From NCBI RefSeq assembly GCF_000770675.1, contig NZ_AVBG01000001.1, positions 124,001 through 188,000 of the forward strand: 64,000 bases of DNA, in the 5' to 3' direction. The translations under genes and the position numbers were made by a program. Shown one piece after another: positions 1 to 8,283 of this stretch (position 1 is the stretch's first letter; every line of letters begins with the position of its first letter). The notes below the pieces were generated by a model that was not told the DNA's origin, ran no database searches, and saw only the letters and a list, made by a program, of their open reading frames with translations. Origin of the DNA: Pontibacillus chungwhensis BH030062 (GTDB lineage: Bacteria > Bacillota > Bacilli > Bacillales > BH030062).

Positions 1-1
1 G

Positions 2-352
2 GAAAATATGGGAGGGGTGCCTTTAGGTCAGCAAAAATCATTACAAATTGTCCGCATTGGCCAACATTTCTATGCAATTGGTGTAGGAGAGAACGTGGAG
101 CTAGTAACAGAAATTACGGATGAGAGCACGATAAAAGAATTAACGAAGAATAATGAAGCGGAATCTGAAAGCTTTTCACCAGCACTGTTAAAGCAGCTGT
201 TGCCACAGAAGAAAAAAGAGGCTAGTTATAATAAAAGCTATCAAAATCAATCGTTTCAAAAACTTTTTCAATCAGAACTTTCTTCTTTAAAGGAACGGAG
301 ACAGCAACTTATAGAAGCGGAAAAGAAAAAGAAAGAGGATTCAAATGAATGA
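2..352 (+). CDS. fliO: FliO (FliZ in B. subtilis) flagellar export component, C-terminal part
   Basis: The frame is open to the left edge, so the start lies upstream and only about the last 117 residues are seen. The segment GGVPLGQQKSLQIVRIG followed by GVGENVELV is the conserved cytoplasmic core of FliO, a small membrane protein that helps assemble the FliP ring of the flagellar export gate. The signal peptide or membrane anchor expected in the family is not in the window. The C-terminal tail is rich in Lys and Glu and probably coiled. The stop overlaps the fliP start by 8 bases, which suggests translational coupling. The internal ATG at 8 falls inside the conserved core and is not the real start. 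Confidence 0.88.
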   Translation, partial: ENMGGVPLGQQKSLQIVRIGQHFYAIGVGENVELVTEITDESTIKELTKNNEAESESFSPALLKQLLPQKKKEASYNKSYQNQSFQKLFQSELSSLKERRQQLIEAEKKKKEDSNE

Positions 353-1010
353 ATTTATAAATCTATTTGCAGACTCAGATCCAGCAAATGTAGCCACATC
401 TGTAAAGCTTCTATTGGTACTAACGGTTCTCTCTATAGCTCCGGGGATTTTGGTTCTTATGACAAGTTTTACAAGAATTATTATTGTTCTATCGTTTGTT
501 CGTACATCACTGGCAACACAACAAATGCCTCCAAACCAAGTCTTAGTAGGATTAGCCTTGTTTTTGTCTTTCTTTGTGATGGCCCCTACACTACAAGAAG
601 TGAATGAAGAAGCTCTCACTCCTTTGTTTAATGAAGATATTACTTTAGAAGAAGCTTATCAGAATGCTAGTGAGCCAATGAAAGAGTTTATGGCCAAACA
701 CACAAGGGAGAAAGACCTTGCACTGTTTATGAACTATGCTCAAATGGAAAAACCAGAAAGCGTACAGGATATTCCCTTAACTACTATGGTTCCGGCTTTT
801 GCTATTAGTGAGTTGAAAACGGCTTTTCAAATGGGGTTTATGATATTTGTTCCCTTCCTTGTGATTGATATGGCTGTTGCAAGTATCCTTATGTCAATGG
901 GGATGATGATGTTACCTCCTGTAATGATTTCACTTCCGTTTAAGATTTTGCTTTTTGTTCTTGTGGATGGGTGGTATCTCATTATGCAGTCACTTCTAGA
1001 AGGATTTTAA
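345..1010 (+). CDS. fliP: FliP, flagellar type III export gate protein
   Basis: Inner-membrane export gate subunit; with FliQ and FliR it forms the helical pore through which flagellar rod, hook and filament subunits pass. The 221 residues match the usual length. The family signature runs through residues 41-81 (SFTRIIIVLSFVRTSLATQQ and the following hydrophobic stretch). Hydrophobic segments lie at about 20-40, 63-80, 160-180 and 185-215. The second signature region, FQMGFMIFVPFLVIDM, is also present. It overlaps the end of fliO and is followed 21 bases later by fliQ. Confidence 0.97.
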   Translation: MNEFINLFADSDPANVATSVKLLLVLTVLSIAPGILVLMTSFTRIIIVLSFVRTSLATQQMPPNQVLVGLALFLSFFVMAPTLQEVNEEALTPLFNEDITLEEAYQNASEPMKEFMAKHTREKDLALFMNYAQMEKPESVQDIPLTTMVPAFAISELKTAFQMGFMIFVPFLVIDMAVASILMSMGMMMLPPVMISLPFKILLFVLVDGWYLIMQSLLEGF

Positions 1011-1031
1011 GATAGGAAGGGTGATCAATAG

Positions 1032-1301
1032 ATGAATAGTCAGTTTGTTATATCACTAGCTGAAAAAGGTGTAGTAACCGTTCTCACCATTACAGGACCA
1101 TTACTCATATTGGCATTATCCGTAGGCTTACTTGTTTCTATATTCCAGGCCACCACACAAATTCAAGAACAAACACTTGCCTTTATTCCGAAGATCGTTG
1201 CTGTTATGGGCGGACTTGTTTTTTTTGGTCCATGGATGTTAACTAGAATGGTAGAATTTACAGCTACTATTTTTGAGAACTTGAACCAGTTTGTAGGGTA
1301 A
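1032..1301 (+). CDS. fliQ: FliQ, flagellar export gate protein
   Basis: This 89-residue protein has two membrane helices (about 15-40 and 52-75), the usual FliQ form. The central QATTQIQEQTLAFIPKI is the conserved FliQ loop. Several copies of FliQ pack around the FliP/FliR core of the export gate. An AGGAAGG ribosome site sits just upstream (about 1015-1021). The gene is followed by fliR after only two bases, so the two are probably co-translated. Confidence 0.96.
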   Translation: MNSQFVISLAEKGVVTVLTITGPLLILALSVGLLVSIFQATTQIQEQTLAFIPKIVAVMGGLVFFGPWMLTRMVEFTATIFENLNQFVG

Positions 1302-1303
1302 GA

Positions 1304-2086
1304 ATGGTTAGTTTAATTGACCTAGCGAAAGTGCCTGGACTTTTATTAATATTCATGCGAGTCACAGCATTTTTTGTTACCCTTCCATTGTTTTCGTATC
1401 GGAATATGCCTACTCAGCATAAAATAGGATTTAGTGTGTTTATCGCTTTATTAATGTATTTCACAATTGATGTACCAATTATTCTATTAGATGAAACATT
1501 TATTCTCCTAATTTTAAAAGAAGCGATGGTTGGATTATTAGTGGGGTTTATTGCTTATTTAATATTATCTGCCATTCAAATTGCGGGAGGATTTATTGAC
1601 TTTCAGATGGGGTTTGCAATTGCAAATGTAATCGATCCCCAAACCGGCGTTCAAAGTCCTCTAATTGGACAATATCTATATACATTCACATTGTTGTTTT
1701 TACTAGCTGTAAATGGTCATCACCTATTAATCGATGGAGTTTTTTATAGCTATGAAGTGATTCCCATGGAACAAGTCTTTATACCTTTTGGTGAAGGTTC
1801 TATTGCTGAATTTGTTCTTTTTACTTTTAATAAAATGTTTATAGTAGCTTTCCAGATGGCGATGCCTGTTGTCGGATGCCTATTTTTGGTTGACGTCGCT
1901 TTAGGGATAATTGCGCGTACAGTTCCCCAATTAAACGTTTTCGTAGTGGGTTTACCTTTAAAAATATTTGTAAGTTTTGTAGTCATTATTATTTCATTTG
2001 GTATGTTTTCAATCTTAGTAGAGAATTTATTTGATTTAATGCTTGTCTCAATGAGGGATTTAATGGCGCTGATGGGAGGGTCTTAA
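1304..2086 (+). CDS. fliR: FliR, flagellar export gate protein
   Basis: A 260-residue polytopic membrane protein with about six hydrophobic segments. The FliR hallmark IDFQMGFAIANVIDPQTG lies near residues 98-115. It caps the FliP/FliQ pore and contacts FlhB. The stop codon directly abuts the flhB ATG with no gap. In some bacteria FliR and FlhB are fused; here they are separate but adjacent, as in Bacillus subtilis. Confidence 0.96.
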   Translation: MVSLIDLAKVPGLLLIFMRVTAFFVTLPLFSYRNMPTQHKIGFSVFIALLMYFTIDVPIILLDETFILLILKEAMVGLLVGFIAYLILSAIQIAGGFIDFQMGFAIANVIDPQTGVQSPLIGQYLYTFTLLFLLAVNGHHLLIDGVFYSYEVIPMEQVFIPFGEGSIAEFVLFTFNKMFIVAFQMAMPVVGCLFLVDVALGIIARTVPQLNVFVVGLPLKIFVSFVVIIISFGMFSILVENLFDLMLVSMRDLMALMGGS

Positions 2087-3169
2087 ATGGAGAAGTTACA
2101 ATTAGATCTGCAATATTTTTCTGGTGAGAAAACCGAGAAAGCAACACCGAAAAAACGTGAAGACTCTCGTAAAAAAGGTCAAGTAGCCAAAAGCCAAGAT
2201 GTGAACACTGCTTTGCTTCTTTTCGCGGTGTTTTTAATGATGTTCGTCGTTGGCGGTTTTTTAAGAGACAGGTTCACAAGTCTATACAGACATACCTTTC
2301 AAGAGTACATAACTTGGGAAGTAACAGAGCAAACAGTCCATCAGATGTTACTCCAGGTAACGATGGAAATGGCTCTTACCACAGCGCCTTTAATGGGAGC
2401 GGCTATTGTCGCGGGATTGGCTGCAAATTTTTTGCAAATTGGCTTTCTTTTCACAGGAGAACCATTAAAAATGGACTTGAAAAAGTTAAACCCTATTCAA
2501 GGGGCGAAAAAAATCTTTGCCGCTCGTGCATTGGTAGAATTACTTAAGTCTTTGCTCAAGATAGGTTTTATTGGGACTGTAACATTTACAGTGCTGTGGA
2601 TGAGACGGGGCGATCTTTTAGAAATGTCTCAAAAAAGTGTAGAAAGCGCCGTCAGCTTTTTCGGTCAAACAACGGTTATTATGGGACTTGCTGCTTCTCT
2701 TTTGCTCTTATTATTATCTAGCATTGATTATATTTATCAGCGATATGATTATGAAAAGAATATACGGATGTCAAAGCAAGACTTGAAAGATGAGCATAAA
2801 AACATTGAAGGGGATCCTCAGATTAAATCAAAGATAAAAGAACGTCAGCGTCAGATGTCACAGCAGCGAATGATGAGTGAAGTGCCAGAAGCGGATGTTG
2901 TCATAACAAACCCTACACACTTTGCCATAGCGATTAAGTATGATGAGGAGAAAGCTCAAGCCCCTTATGTTGTTGCTAAGGGTGTCGATTATGTCGCTTT
3001 AAAAATAAAAGAGATTGCGCACACAAATGACGTTACTACTGTTGAAAATCGACCGTTAGCAAGAGCATTGTATGAACAGTCAGAAATCGACCAACCCATA
3101 GGTGAAGAATTTTACCAAGCGGTTGCTGAAATATTAGCTTACGTATATAAACTTCAGAAGAAAGCGTAA
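2087..3169 (+). CDS. flhB: FlhB, export gate substrate-specificity switch
   Basis: 360 residues: an N-terminal soluble segment (GEKTEKATPKKREDSRKKGQ), four membrane helices between about 38 and 210, and a cytosolic C-terminal domain. The self-cleavage site NPTH is at residues 275-278 (cut between Asn and Pro). In the family this autocleavage switches export from rod/hook to filament subunits. Nothing is missing, so it should be a functional FlhB. It starts immediately after the fliR stop, with its ribosome site (GGGAGGG) inside fliR. Confidence 0.97.
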   Translation: MEKLQLDLQYFSGEKTEKATPKKREDSRKKGQVAKSQDVNTALLLFAVFLMMFVVGGFLRDRFTSLYRHTFQEYITWEVTEQTVHQMLLQVTMEMALTTAPLMGAAIVAGLAANFLQIGFLFTGEPLKMDLKKLNPIQGAKKIFAARALVELLKSLLKIGFIGTVTFTVLWMRRGDLLEMSQKSVESAVSFFGQTTVIMGLAASLLLLLLSSIDYIYQRYDYEKNIRMSKQDLKDEHKNIEGDPQIKSKIKERQRQMSQQRMMSEVPEADVVITNPTHFAIAIKYDEEKAQAPYVVAKGVDYVALKIKEIAHTNDVTTVENRPLARALYEQSEIDQPIGEEFYQAVAEILAYVYKLQKKA

Positions 3170-3187
3170 TCGTAGGGAGAGAAATGC

Positions 3188-5221
3188 ATGGCCATTAGAG
3201 ATTTATCGGTATTGGTTGGCGTTATACTTATCATCGTCATGTTAGTCATTCCAATGCCGCCTGTACTCTTGAGTATCTTTATACTCATTAATATTACATT
3301 AGCTCTTATTGTCATTTTAGTGGCAATGAACACGACTGAAGCATTACAGTTTTCCATTTTTCCATCCCTCTTATTATTGCTCACTTTGTTTAGGTTGGGG
3401 TTAAACGTATCTACAACGCGATCAATCTTAGCGAATGCAGAGGCTGGAGGCGTTGTTGCAACGTTTGGTACATTTGTTACGGGAAACAGCGCACTAGTTG
3501 GTTTTGTAATCTTTTCCATCCTCGTCATCATTCAATTTCTGGTCATAACTAAAGGTGCTGAACGTGTGTCAGAAGTTGCTGCACGATTCACACTAGATGC
3601 GATGCCAGGTAAGCAGATGAGTATTGATGCGGATTTAAATGCGGGATTAATTTCTGAGCAACAAGCAAAAAATCGGCGAGAAAAAATTGAGAACGAAGCC
3701 GACTTTTATGGTGCGATGGATGGTGCAAGTAAGTTTGTAAAAGGTGATGCCATCGCTGGAATTATTATAGTATTAATTAATATCATTTTCGGACTTATTA
3801 TCGGAATGACCCAAAAAGGGTATGGCTTCTCTGAAGCTATTGATACATATATGAGATTAACTGTGGGAGATGGGCTTGTGAGTCAAATACCTGCTTTGCT
3901 TATTTCTACTGCAACAGGGATTGTTGTCACACGTGTTGCTTCAGAAGGAAATCTAGGTACAGATGTTTCCACACAGCTGTTAAGATATCCGAAACTTTTA
4001 TACATAGCGGCTGCTACAATTTTTATGCTCGGGCTCACACCGATACCGATTTTGATTACAACATTTATATCGGGGGTGTTGGCTTTTGGAGGTTGGTGGC
4101 TGTCAAAAGAGGCAGCACAAGACCAAGAACCAGATTTAGAAGAAGAGACAGAGCAAGAGAGTTCAGACATGAAGTCACCTGAGAATGTCGTTAGCTTGAT
4201 TTCAACTGATCCTATTGAATTTGAATTTGGTTATGCTCTGATTCCCTTGGCAGATACAAATCAAGGAGGGGACTTACTAGATAGAATCGTAATGATCAGG
4301 CGGCAGTTAGCAATTGAACTGGGCTTAGTTATCCCTGTTGTTAGAATTAGAGACAACATTCAGCTAAATCCTAATGAATATCGGTTAAAAATAAAAGGGA
4401 ATGAAGTGGCAAAGGGAGAGCTTCTTCTTGATCATTACTTAGCTATGAGTCCAGGTGTTGAAGACGATAGTGTAGAGGGGATTGATACGCAAGAACCAGC
4501 TTTTGGTTTACCAGCTAAATGGATTGCTGAGGAAACGAAAGAAGATGCTGAAATGTTTGGCTACACAGTGGTAGACCCACCATCTGTTGTGTCTACACAT
4601 ATAACAGAAGTCATTAAGCAGTATGCTCATCAGTTGTTAGGGAGGCAGGAGACCAAACAACTTATTGATCATTTGAAAGACTCATACCCTATCTTAGTTG
4701 AGGAAGTAACACCAGAACCATTATCTGTAGGGGAAGTGCAAAAAGTATTAGGAAAGTTATTAAGAGAGAATGTATCGATTAAAAATCTTCCTGTCATTTT
4801 TGAAACCTTGGCGGACTTTGGGAAGATGACAAATGATACTGAACTTCTAGCTGAATATGCCAGACAGTCGTTATCAACTCAAATCACTCAACAATATTCT
4901 GTTGGCCAGAATGGGCTTAAGGTCATTACTGTTTCAGGAAAAGTGGAAAAAACCATAGCTGAACACGTTCAACAAACAGAACATGGAAGTTATTTGGCAT
5001 TAGATCCTGAAACGCAACAGCAAATTGTTCAATCTGTTGCTAGCCAGGTCGAGCAGCTTTCCTTGCAGGAAGAAACTCCGATCGTATTATGTTCTCCTGC
5101 TACTAGAATGTATGTTAAACAACTGTTAGAAAGATTTCTACCACAGGTGGCGGTTCTTTCTTACAACGAATTAGAGCCTACTATAGAAGTGCAAAGTGTA
5201 GGGGAGGTGAATGTAGCGTGA
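3188..5221 (+). CDS. flhA: FlhA, flagellar export gate and chaperone-docking protein
   Basis: 677 residues. An N-terminal membrane half (about eight helices to residue ~310) carries the FHIPEP-family signature RFTLDAMPGKQMSIDADLN at 133-151. An acidic linker around 312-330 leads into a cytosolic domain that docks export chaperone-substrate complexes. Length and domain order are normal. It is preceded by a GGGAGAG ribosome site. The end overlaps the flhF GTG start by four bases (GTGA), which implies translational coupling. Confidence 0.97.
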   Translation: MAIRDLSVLVGVILIIVMLVIPMPPVLLSIFILINITLALIVILVAMNTTEALQFSIFPSLLLLLTLFRLGLNVSTTRSILANAEAGGVVATFGTFVTGNSALVGFVIFSILVIIQFLVITKGAERVSEVAARFTLDAMPGKQMSIDADLNAGLISEQQAKNRREKIENEADFYGAMDGASKFVKGDAIAGIIIVLINIIFGLIIGMTQKGYGFSEAIDTYMRLTVGDGLVSQIPALLISTATGIVVTRVASEGNLGTDVSTQLLRYPKLLYIAAATIFMLGLTPIPILITTFISGVLAFGGWWLSKEAAQDQEPDLEEETEQESSDMKSPENVVSLISTDPIEFEFGYALIPLADTNQGGDLLDRIVMIRRQLAIELGLVIPVVRIRDNIQLNPNEYRLKIKGNEVAKGELLLDHYLAMSPGVEDDSVEGIDTQEPAFGLPAKWIAEETKEDAEMFGYTVVDPPSVVSTHITEVIKQYAHQLLGRQETKQLIDHLKDSYPILVEEVTPEPLSVGEVQKVLGKLLRENVSIKNLPVIFETLADFGKMTNDTELLAEYARQSLSTQITQQYSVGQNGLKVITVSGKVEKTIAEHVQQTEHGSYLALDPETQQQIVQSVASQVEQLSLQEETPIVLCSPATRMYVKQLLERFLPQVAVLSYNELEPTIEVQSVGEVNVA

Positions 5222-6345
5222 AGGTGAAAAAATATCGTGCACCAACTATGCCTGAAGTAATGAAGCAGGTTCGGAGTGAATTAGGCGCAGAAGCTGTAAT
5301 CCTAAATTCCAAAGAAATCCATAAAGGAGGGTTTCTTGGAATGTTTAAGAAGAAGTCTATAGAAGTTGTAGCAGCTATAGACCCAGAACCAAAGCGGGAT
5401 TCAGAGCAAACCTATACCATGCAAACGATTCAAAGATCAGGCAGTATATCAAAAGAGAAACCTACCGATCAGGGTCAAAATGTGTACGATGAATTACAAG
5501 AACTTAAGAAATTAATGAAGACGCAATCAACAAGCAGCCCTCTGGTGTATCCAGGTGTCTTACAAAAACTATATAACCACCTTATTAATCAAGAAGTATC
5601 TGAAAGACTGGCGAAAAGACTTATAGACCCATTAGTCGAACATTATTACGTTGCAAAGGGGAACGTTGACGTTGCAACTGCAAAAGAATGGCTAAAAGAG
5701 CGCCTTTCTTCCGAATTAGAAGGAATACCATTTGGAGGTATAGACTTTAGTAAAAAGTACATTCATCTCGTTGGACCTACAGGAGTAGGGAAAACAACAT
5801 CTCTTGCTAAAATTGCTGCAGAAAGTGTGTTAAGCCATCAAAAACGAGTGGCTTTCATCACTACTGACACGTTTCGCATAGCAGCGATTGATCAATTAAA
5901 AACGTATGCAAAGATATTAGATGTTCCAATAGAAGTTGCTTATAACCTTGATGATTACAAGAAAGCCAAAGAAAAATTTTCTGACTACGATCTTGTGTTG
6001 GTTGACACAGCAGGCCGAAATTTTAAAGATGAGAAATATGTTCAGGAATTAAAGGAAACAGTTGACTTTGAAGAAGAGTTAGAGACTTATCTAGTTTTAT
6101 CTATTACTAGTAAAGCGACAGACATTGAGGAGATCTATAAACAGTTTAATAGTGTTCCCCTTAAACGATTGATCTTTACTAAAGTCGATGAGACGTCTCA
6201 TTATGGTGTCATGTTCAATATGATGATGAAATTTAATATTGGCGTTGCTTATCTAACGGATGGTCAAAACGTTCCGGATGATATTAGAGAAGCCTCCTCT
6301 AAATCAATTGTCTCGAAATTAGTGGGAGGGCTTCATTATGAGTGA
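5218..6345 (+). CDS. flhF: FlhF, SRP-type GTPase for flagellar placement
   Basis: 375 residues. The start is GTG, overlapping the flhA stop; GGGGAGGTG just upstream serves as ribosome site. The N-terminal basic region (KVKKYRAPTMPEVMKQVR) is typical of FlhF. The NG GTPase part has the P-loop GPTGVGKTT at about 186-194, TTDTFRIAAIDQL and the G3-type DTAGR at 263-267. In Bacillus FlhF influences where the basal body assembles and is stimulated by FlhG, the next gene, whose start lies inside flhF. Confidence 0.96.
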   Translation: MKVKKYRAPTMPEVMKQVRSELGAEAVILNSKEIHKGGFLGMFKKKSIEVVAAIDPEPKRDSEQTYTMQTIQRSGSISKEKPTDQGQNVYDELQELKKLMKTQSTSSPLVYPGVLQKLYNHLINQEVSERLAKRLIDPLVEHYYVAKGNVDVATAKEWLKERLSSELEGIPFGGIDFSKKYIHLVGPTGVGKTTSLAKIAAESVLSHQKRVAFITTDTFRIAAIDQLKTYAKILDVPIEVAYNLDDYKKAKEKFSDYDLVLVDTAGRNFKDEKYVQELKETVDFEEELETYLVLSITSKATDIEEIYKQFNSVPLKRLIFTKVDETSHYGVMFNMMMKFNIGVAYLTDGQNVPDDIREASSKSIVSKLVGGLHYE

Positions 6346-7195
6346 CCAAGCCTCTAACTTGAGAGAGAAATTAAAATATATTAAAACATCCAAGGAAGCT
6401 AAAACGATTGCTGTTACAAGTGGTAAAGGGGGCGTAGGAAAATCGAATTTTGCTCTTAACTTTGGACTGACTTTAGCAGATAAGGGGAAGCGGGTTTTGC
6501 TGTTTGATCTTGATATTGGAATGGGGAACATCGATATTCTTTTAGGACTTACTCCTAAAAGATCGATTGTAGACATGTTTGAAAACAATTTATCCATTTT
6601 TGACATCATTGAAAATGGCCCTAAATCTCTTTCCTACATTGCAGGAGGCTCAGGGCTTTCTACGATATTTACCTTTAATGACGGACGTATAGATTACTTT
6701 TTTGATCAATTAGAGAAACTTATGCAAAGTTATGATTATATTCTTTTTGATATGGGAGCAGGAATTACTCATGAAGGGGTCCATTTTATTCTTGCAAGTA
6801 ACGAGTGTATTGTTGTAACGACTCCTGAACCTACATCATTAACAGATGCCTATGCCATGATGAAGCATATCCACCAAAGAACGAGTGAGTTACCAATTCG
6901 TGTAGTTGTTAACCGTTCCTTTTCGAACAAGTCTGGTGATGAAACACTTAAACGTTTACAAACTGTAGCAGAACAATTCTTGAACCGAACCGTTTATGCT
7001 CTTGGAATCCTTCCAGATGATCGAACGGTCGTAAAAGCTGTAACAGCTCAAGTCCCCTATACGATCTACAATGATAAAGCTCCCGTAAGTAAAGCGATAA
7101 ATGAAATCACTCTTAACTATCTGGGGGATCGATTAACAGTTAACCCTAAACGTTCGTTTTTATCCCGATTAAAGCACTCTTTATTAGAAAGGTAG
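6338..7195 (+). CDS. flhG: FlhG (YlxH), MinD-like ATPase controlling flagellar number
   Basis: 285 residues with the deviant Walker A motif SGKGGVGKSN at 28-37, followed by the MinD/ParA pattern (LLFDLDIGMGNIDILLG). FlhG activates the FlhF GTPase and sets flagellar number and pattern; its short N-terminus (about residues 1-20) is where the FlhF-activating helix lies in the family. The ATG lies eight bases inside the flhF end, with GGGAGGG upstream. It is followed by cheB after seven bases. Confidence 0.95.
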   Translation: MSDQASNLREKLKYIKTSKEAKTIAVTSGKGGVGKSNFALNFGLTLADKGKRVLLFDLDIGMGNIDILLGLTPKRSIVDMFENNLSIFDIIENGPKSLSYIAGGSGLSTIFTFNDGRIDYFFDQLEKLMQSYDYILFDMGAGITHEGVHFILASNECIVVTTPEPTSLTDAYAMMKHIHQRTSELPIRVVVNRSFSNKSGDETLKRLQTVAEQFLNRTVYALGILPDDRTVVKAVTAQVPYTIYNDKAPVSKAINEITLNYLGDRLTVNPKRSFLSRLKHSLLER

Positions 7196-7202
7196 ATCCT
7201 AT

Positions 7203-8276
7203 ATGAACACCATTCGAGTATTGGTCGTTGATGACTCTGCCTTCATGAGAAAAATGATACAGGAAATTTTAGAAGCAGATCATCGAATAACTGTAGTTGG
7301 AACAGCAAGAAATGGAGAAGAAGGCCTTAAAAAGGTGAAAGAATTATCTCCTGACATCATAACGCTCGATGTAGAAATGCCTAAAATGGATGGACTGACT
7401 TGTTTAAAAGAAATTATGAGATCGTACCCACTTCCTGTTGTGATGTTATCGAGTATGACGACACGTGGTGGAGAAAATACATTAAAAGCCATGGAATACG
7501 GGGCGGTAGATTTCATAGAGAAGCCTTCTGGGTCTATATCTTTAAACATCAATTCCATTGCAGAAAAGATTGTAGGAAAAGTAATTGCTGCATCAAAGGC
7601 TAATCTTAATGAAGTTAATAAATCAGTGGTTTCCCCTGTAGTTGCTTCATCTGCGACGATTGATGCAAAACGGTTTGTTTATTCAAAGGGCAAGCAGGAT
7701 TTGATTGCAATTGGTACTTCTACTGGTGGTCCGAGAGCTCTTCAGCAAGTGTTGACTGCTTTACCCAAAGACTATCCAGCTCCAATTGTTATTGTTCAAC
7801 ATATGCCTCCTGGCTTTACTAAGTCTCTTGCTCAAAGACTTGACAGGTTGTGCGAGATTTCCGTCAAAGAAGCGGAAGATCAGGAAATCTTGCATGGAGG
7901 AGTAGCATACATAGCACCAGGAAATTATCACATGAAGATTCAATACCAAAGGAATTTAATCATTCACCTAGATCAGACAGATGCAACAAAAGGACATAGA
8001 CCGTCAGTAGACGTATTGTTTAGTTCGATCGCTCGTATAAATTCCATTAACATGACCGCCGTAATAATGACAGGTATGGGGTCAGACGGAGCATTAGGGT
8101 TAGAGCAATTAAAGAAATCAAACAATTCTGTAGCAGTTATCGCAGAATCAGAGAAATCATCTATTGTTTTTGGAATGCCTAAAGCAGCGATTCTAACCCA
8201 CTTAGTAGATGAAGTTGTACATGTAAACGAGATCAGTCTAGCCCTTATGAAAAGGGTAGGCGGACACAAGAGGTGA
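7203..8276 (+). CDS. cheB: CheB, chemotaxis receptor methylesterase/deamidase
   Basis: 357 residues. The receiver domain has acidic pocket residues D10/D11 and phospho-acceptor D56 (ITLDVEMPKMDG). A linker leads to the methylesterase domain with catalytic S173 (GTSTGGP), H200 (VQHMPPGF) and D296 (GMGSDG). It removes methyl groups from receptor glutamates when phosphorylated by CheA. It sits between flhG and cheA, as in B. subtilis. Confidence 0.97.
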   Translation: MNTIRVLVVDDSAFMRKMIQEILEADHRITVVGTARNGEEGLKKVKELSPDIITLDVEMPKMDGLTCLKEIMRSYPLPVVMLSSMTTRGGENTLKAMEYGAVDFIEKPSGSISLNINSIAEKIVGKVIAASKANLNEVNKSVVSPVVASSATIDAKRFVYSKGKQDLIAIGTSTGGPRALQQVLTALPKDYPAPIVIVQHMPPGFTKSLAQRLDRLCEISVKEAEDQEILHGGVAYIAPGNYHMKIQYQRNLIIHLDQTDATKGHRPSVDVLFSSIARINSINMTAVIMTGMGSDGALGLEQLKKSNNSVAVIAESEKSSIVFGMPKAAILTHLVDEVVHVNEISLALMKRVGGHKR

Positions 8277-8283
8277 AGGTTGT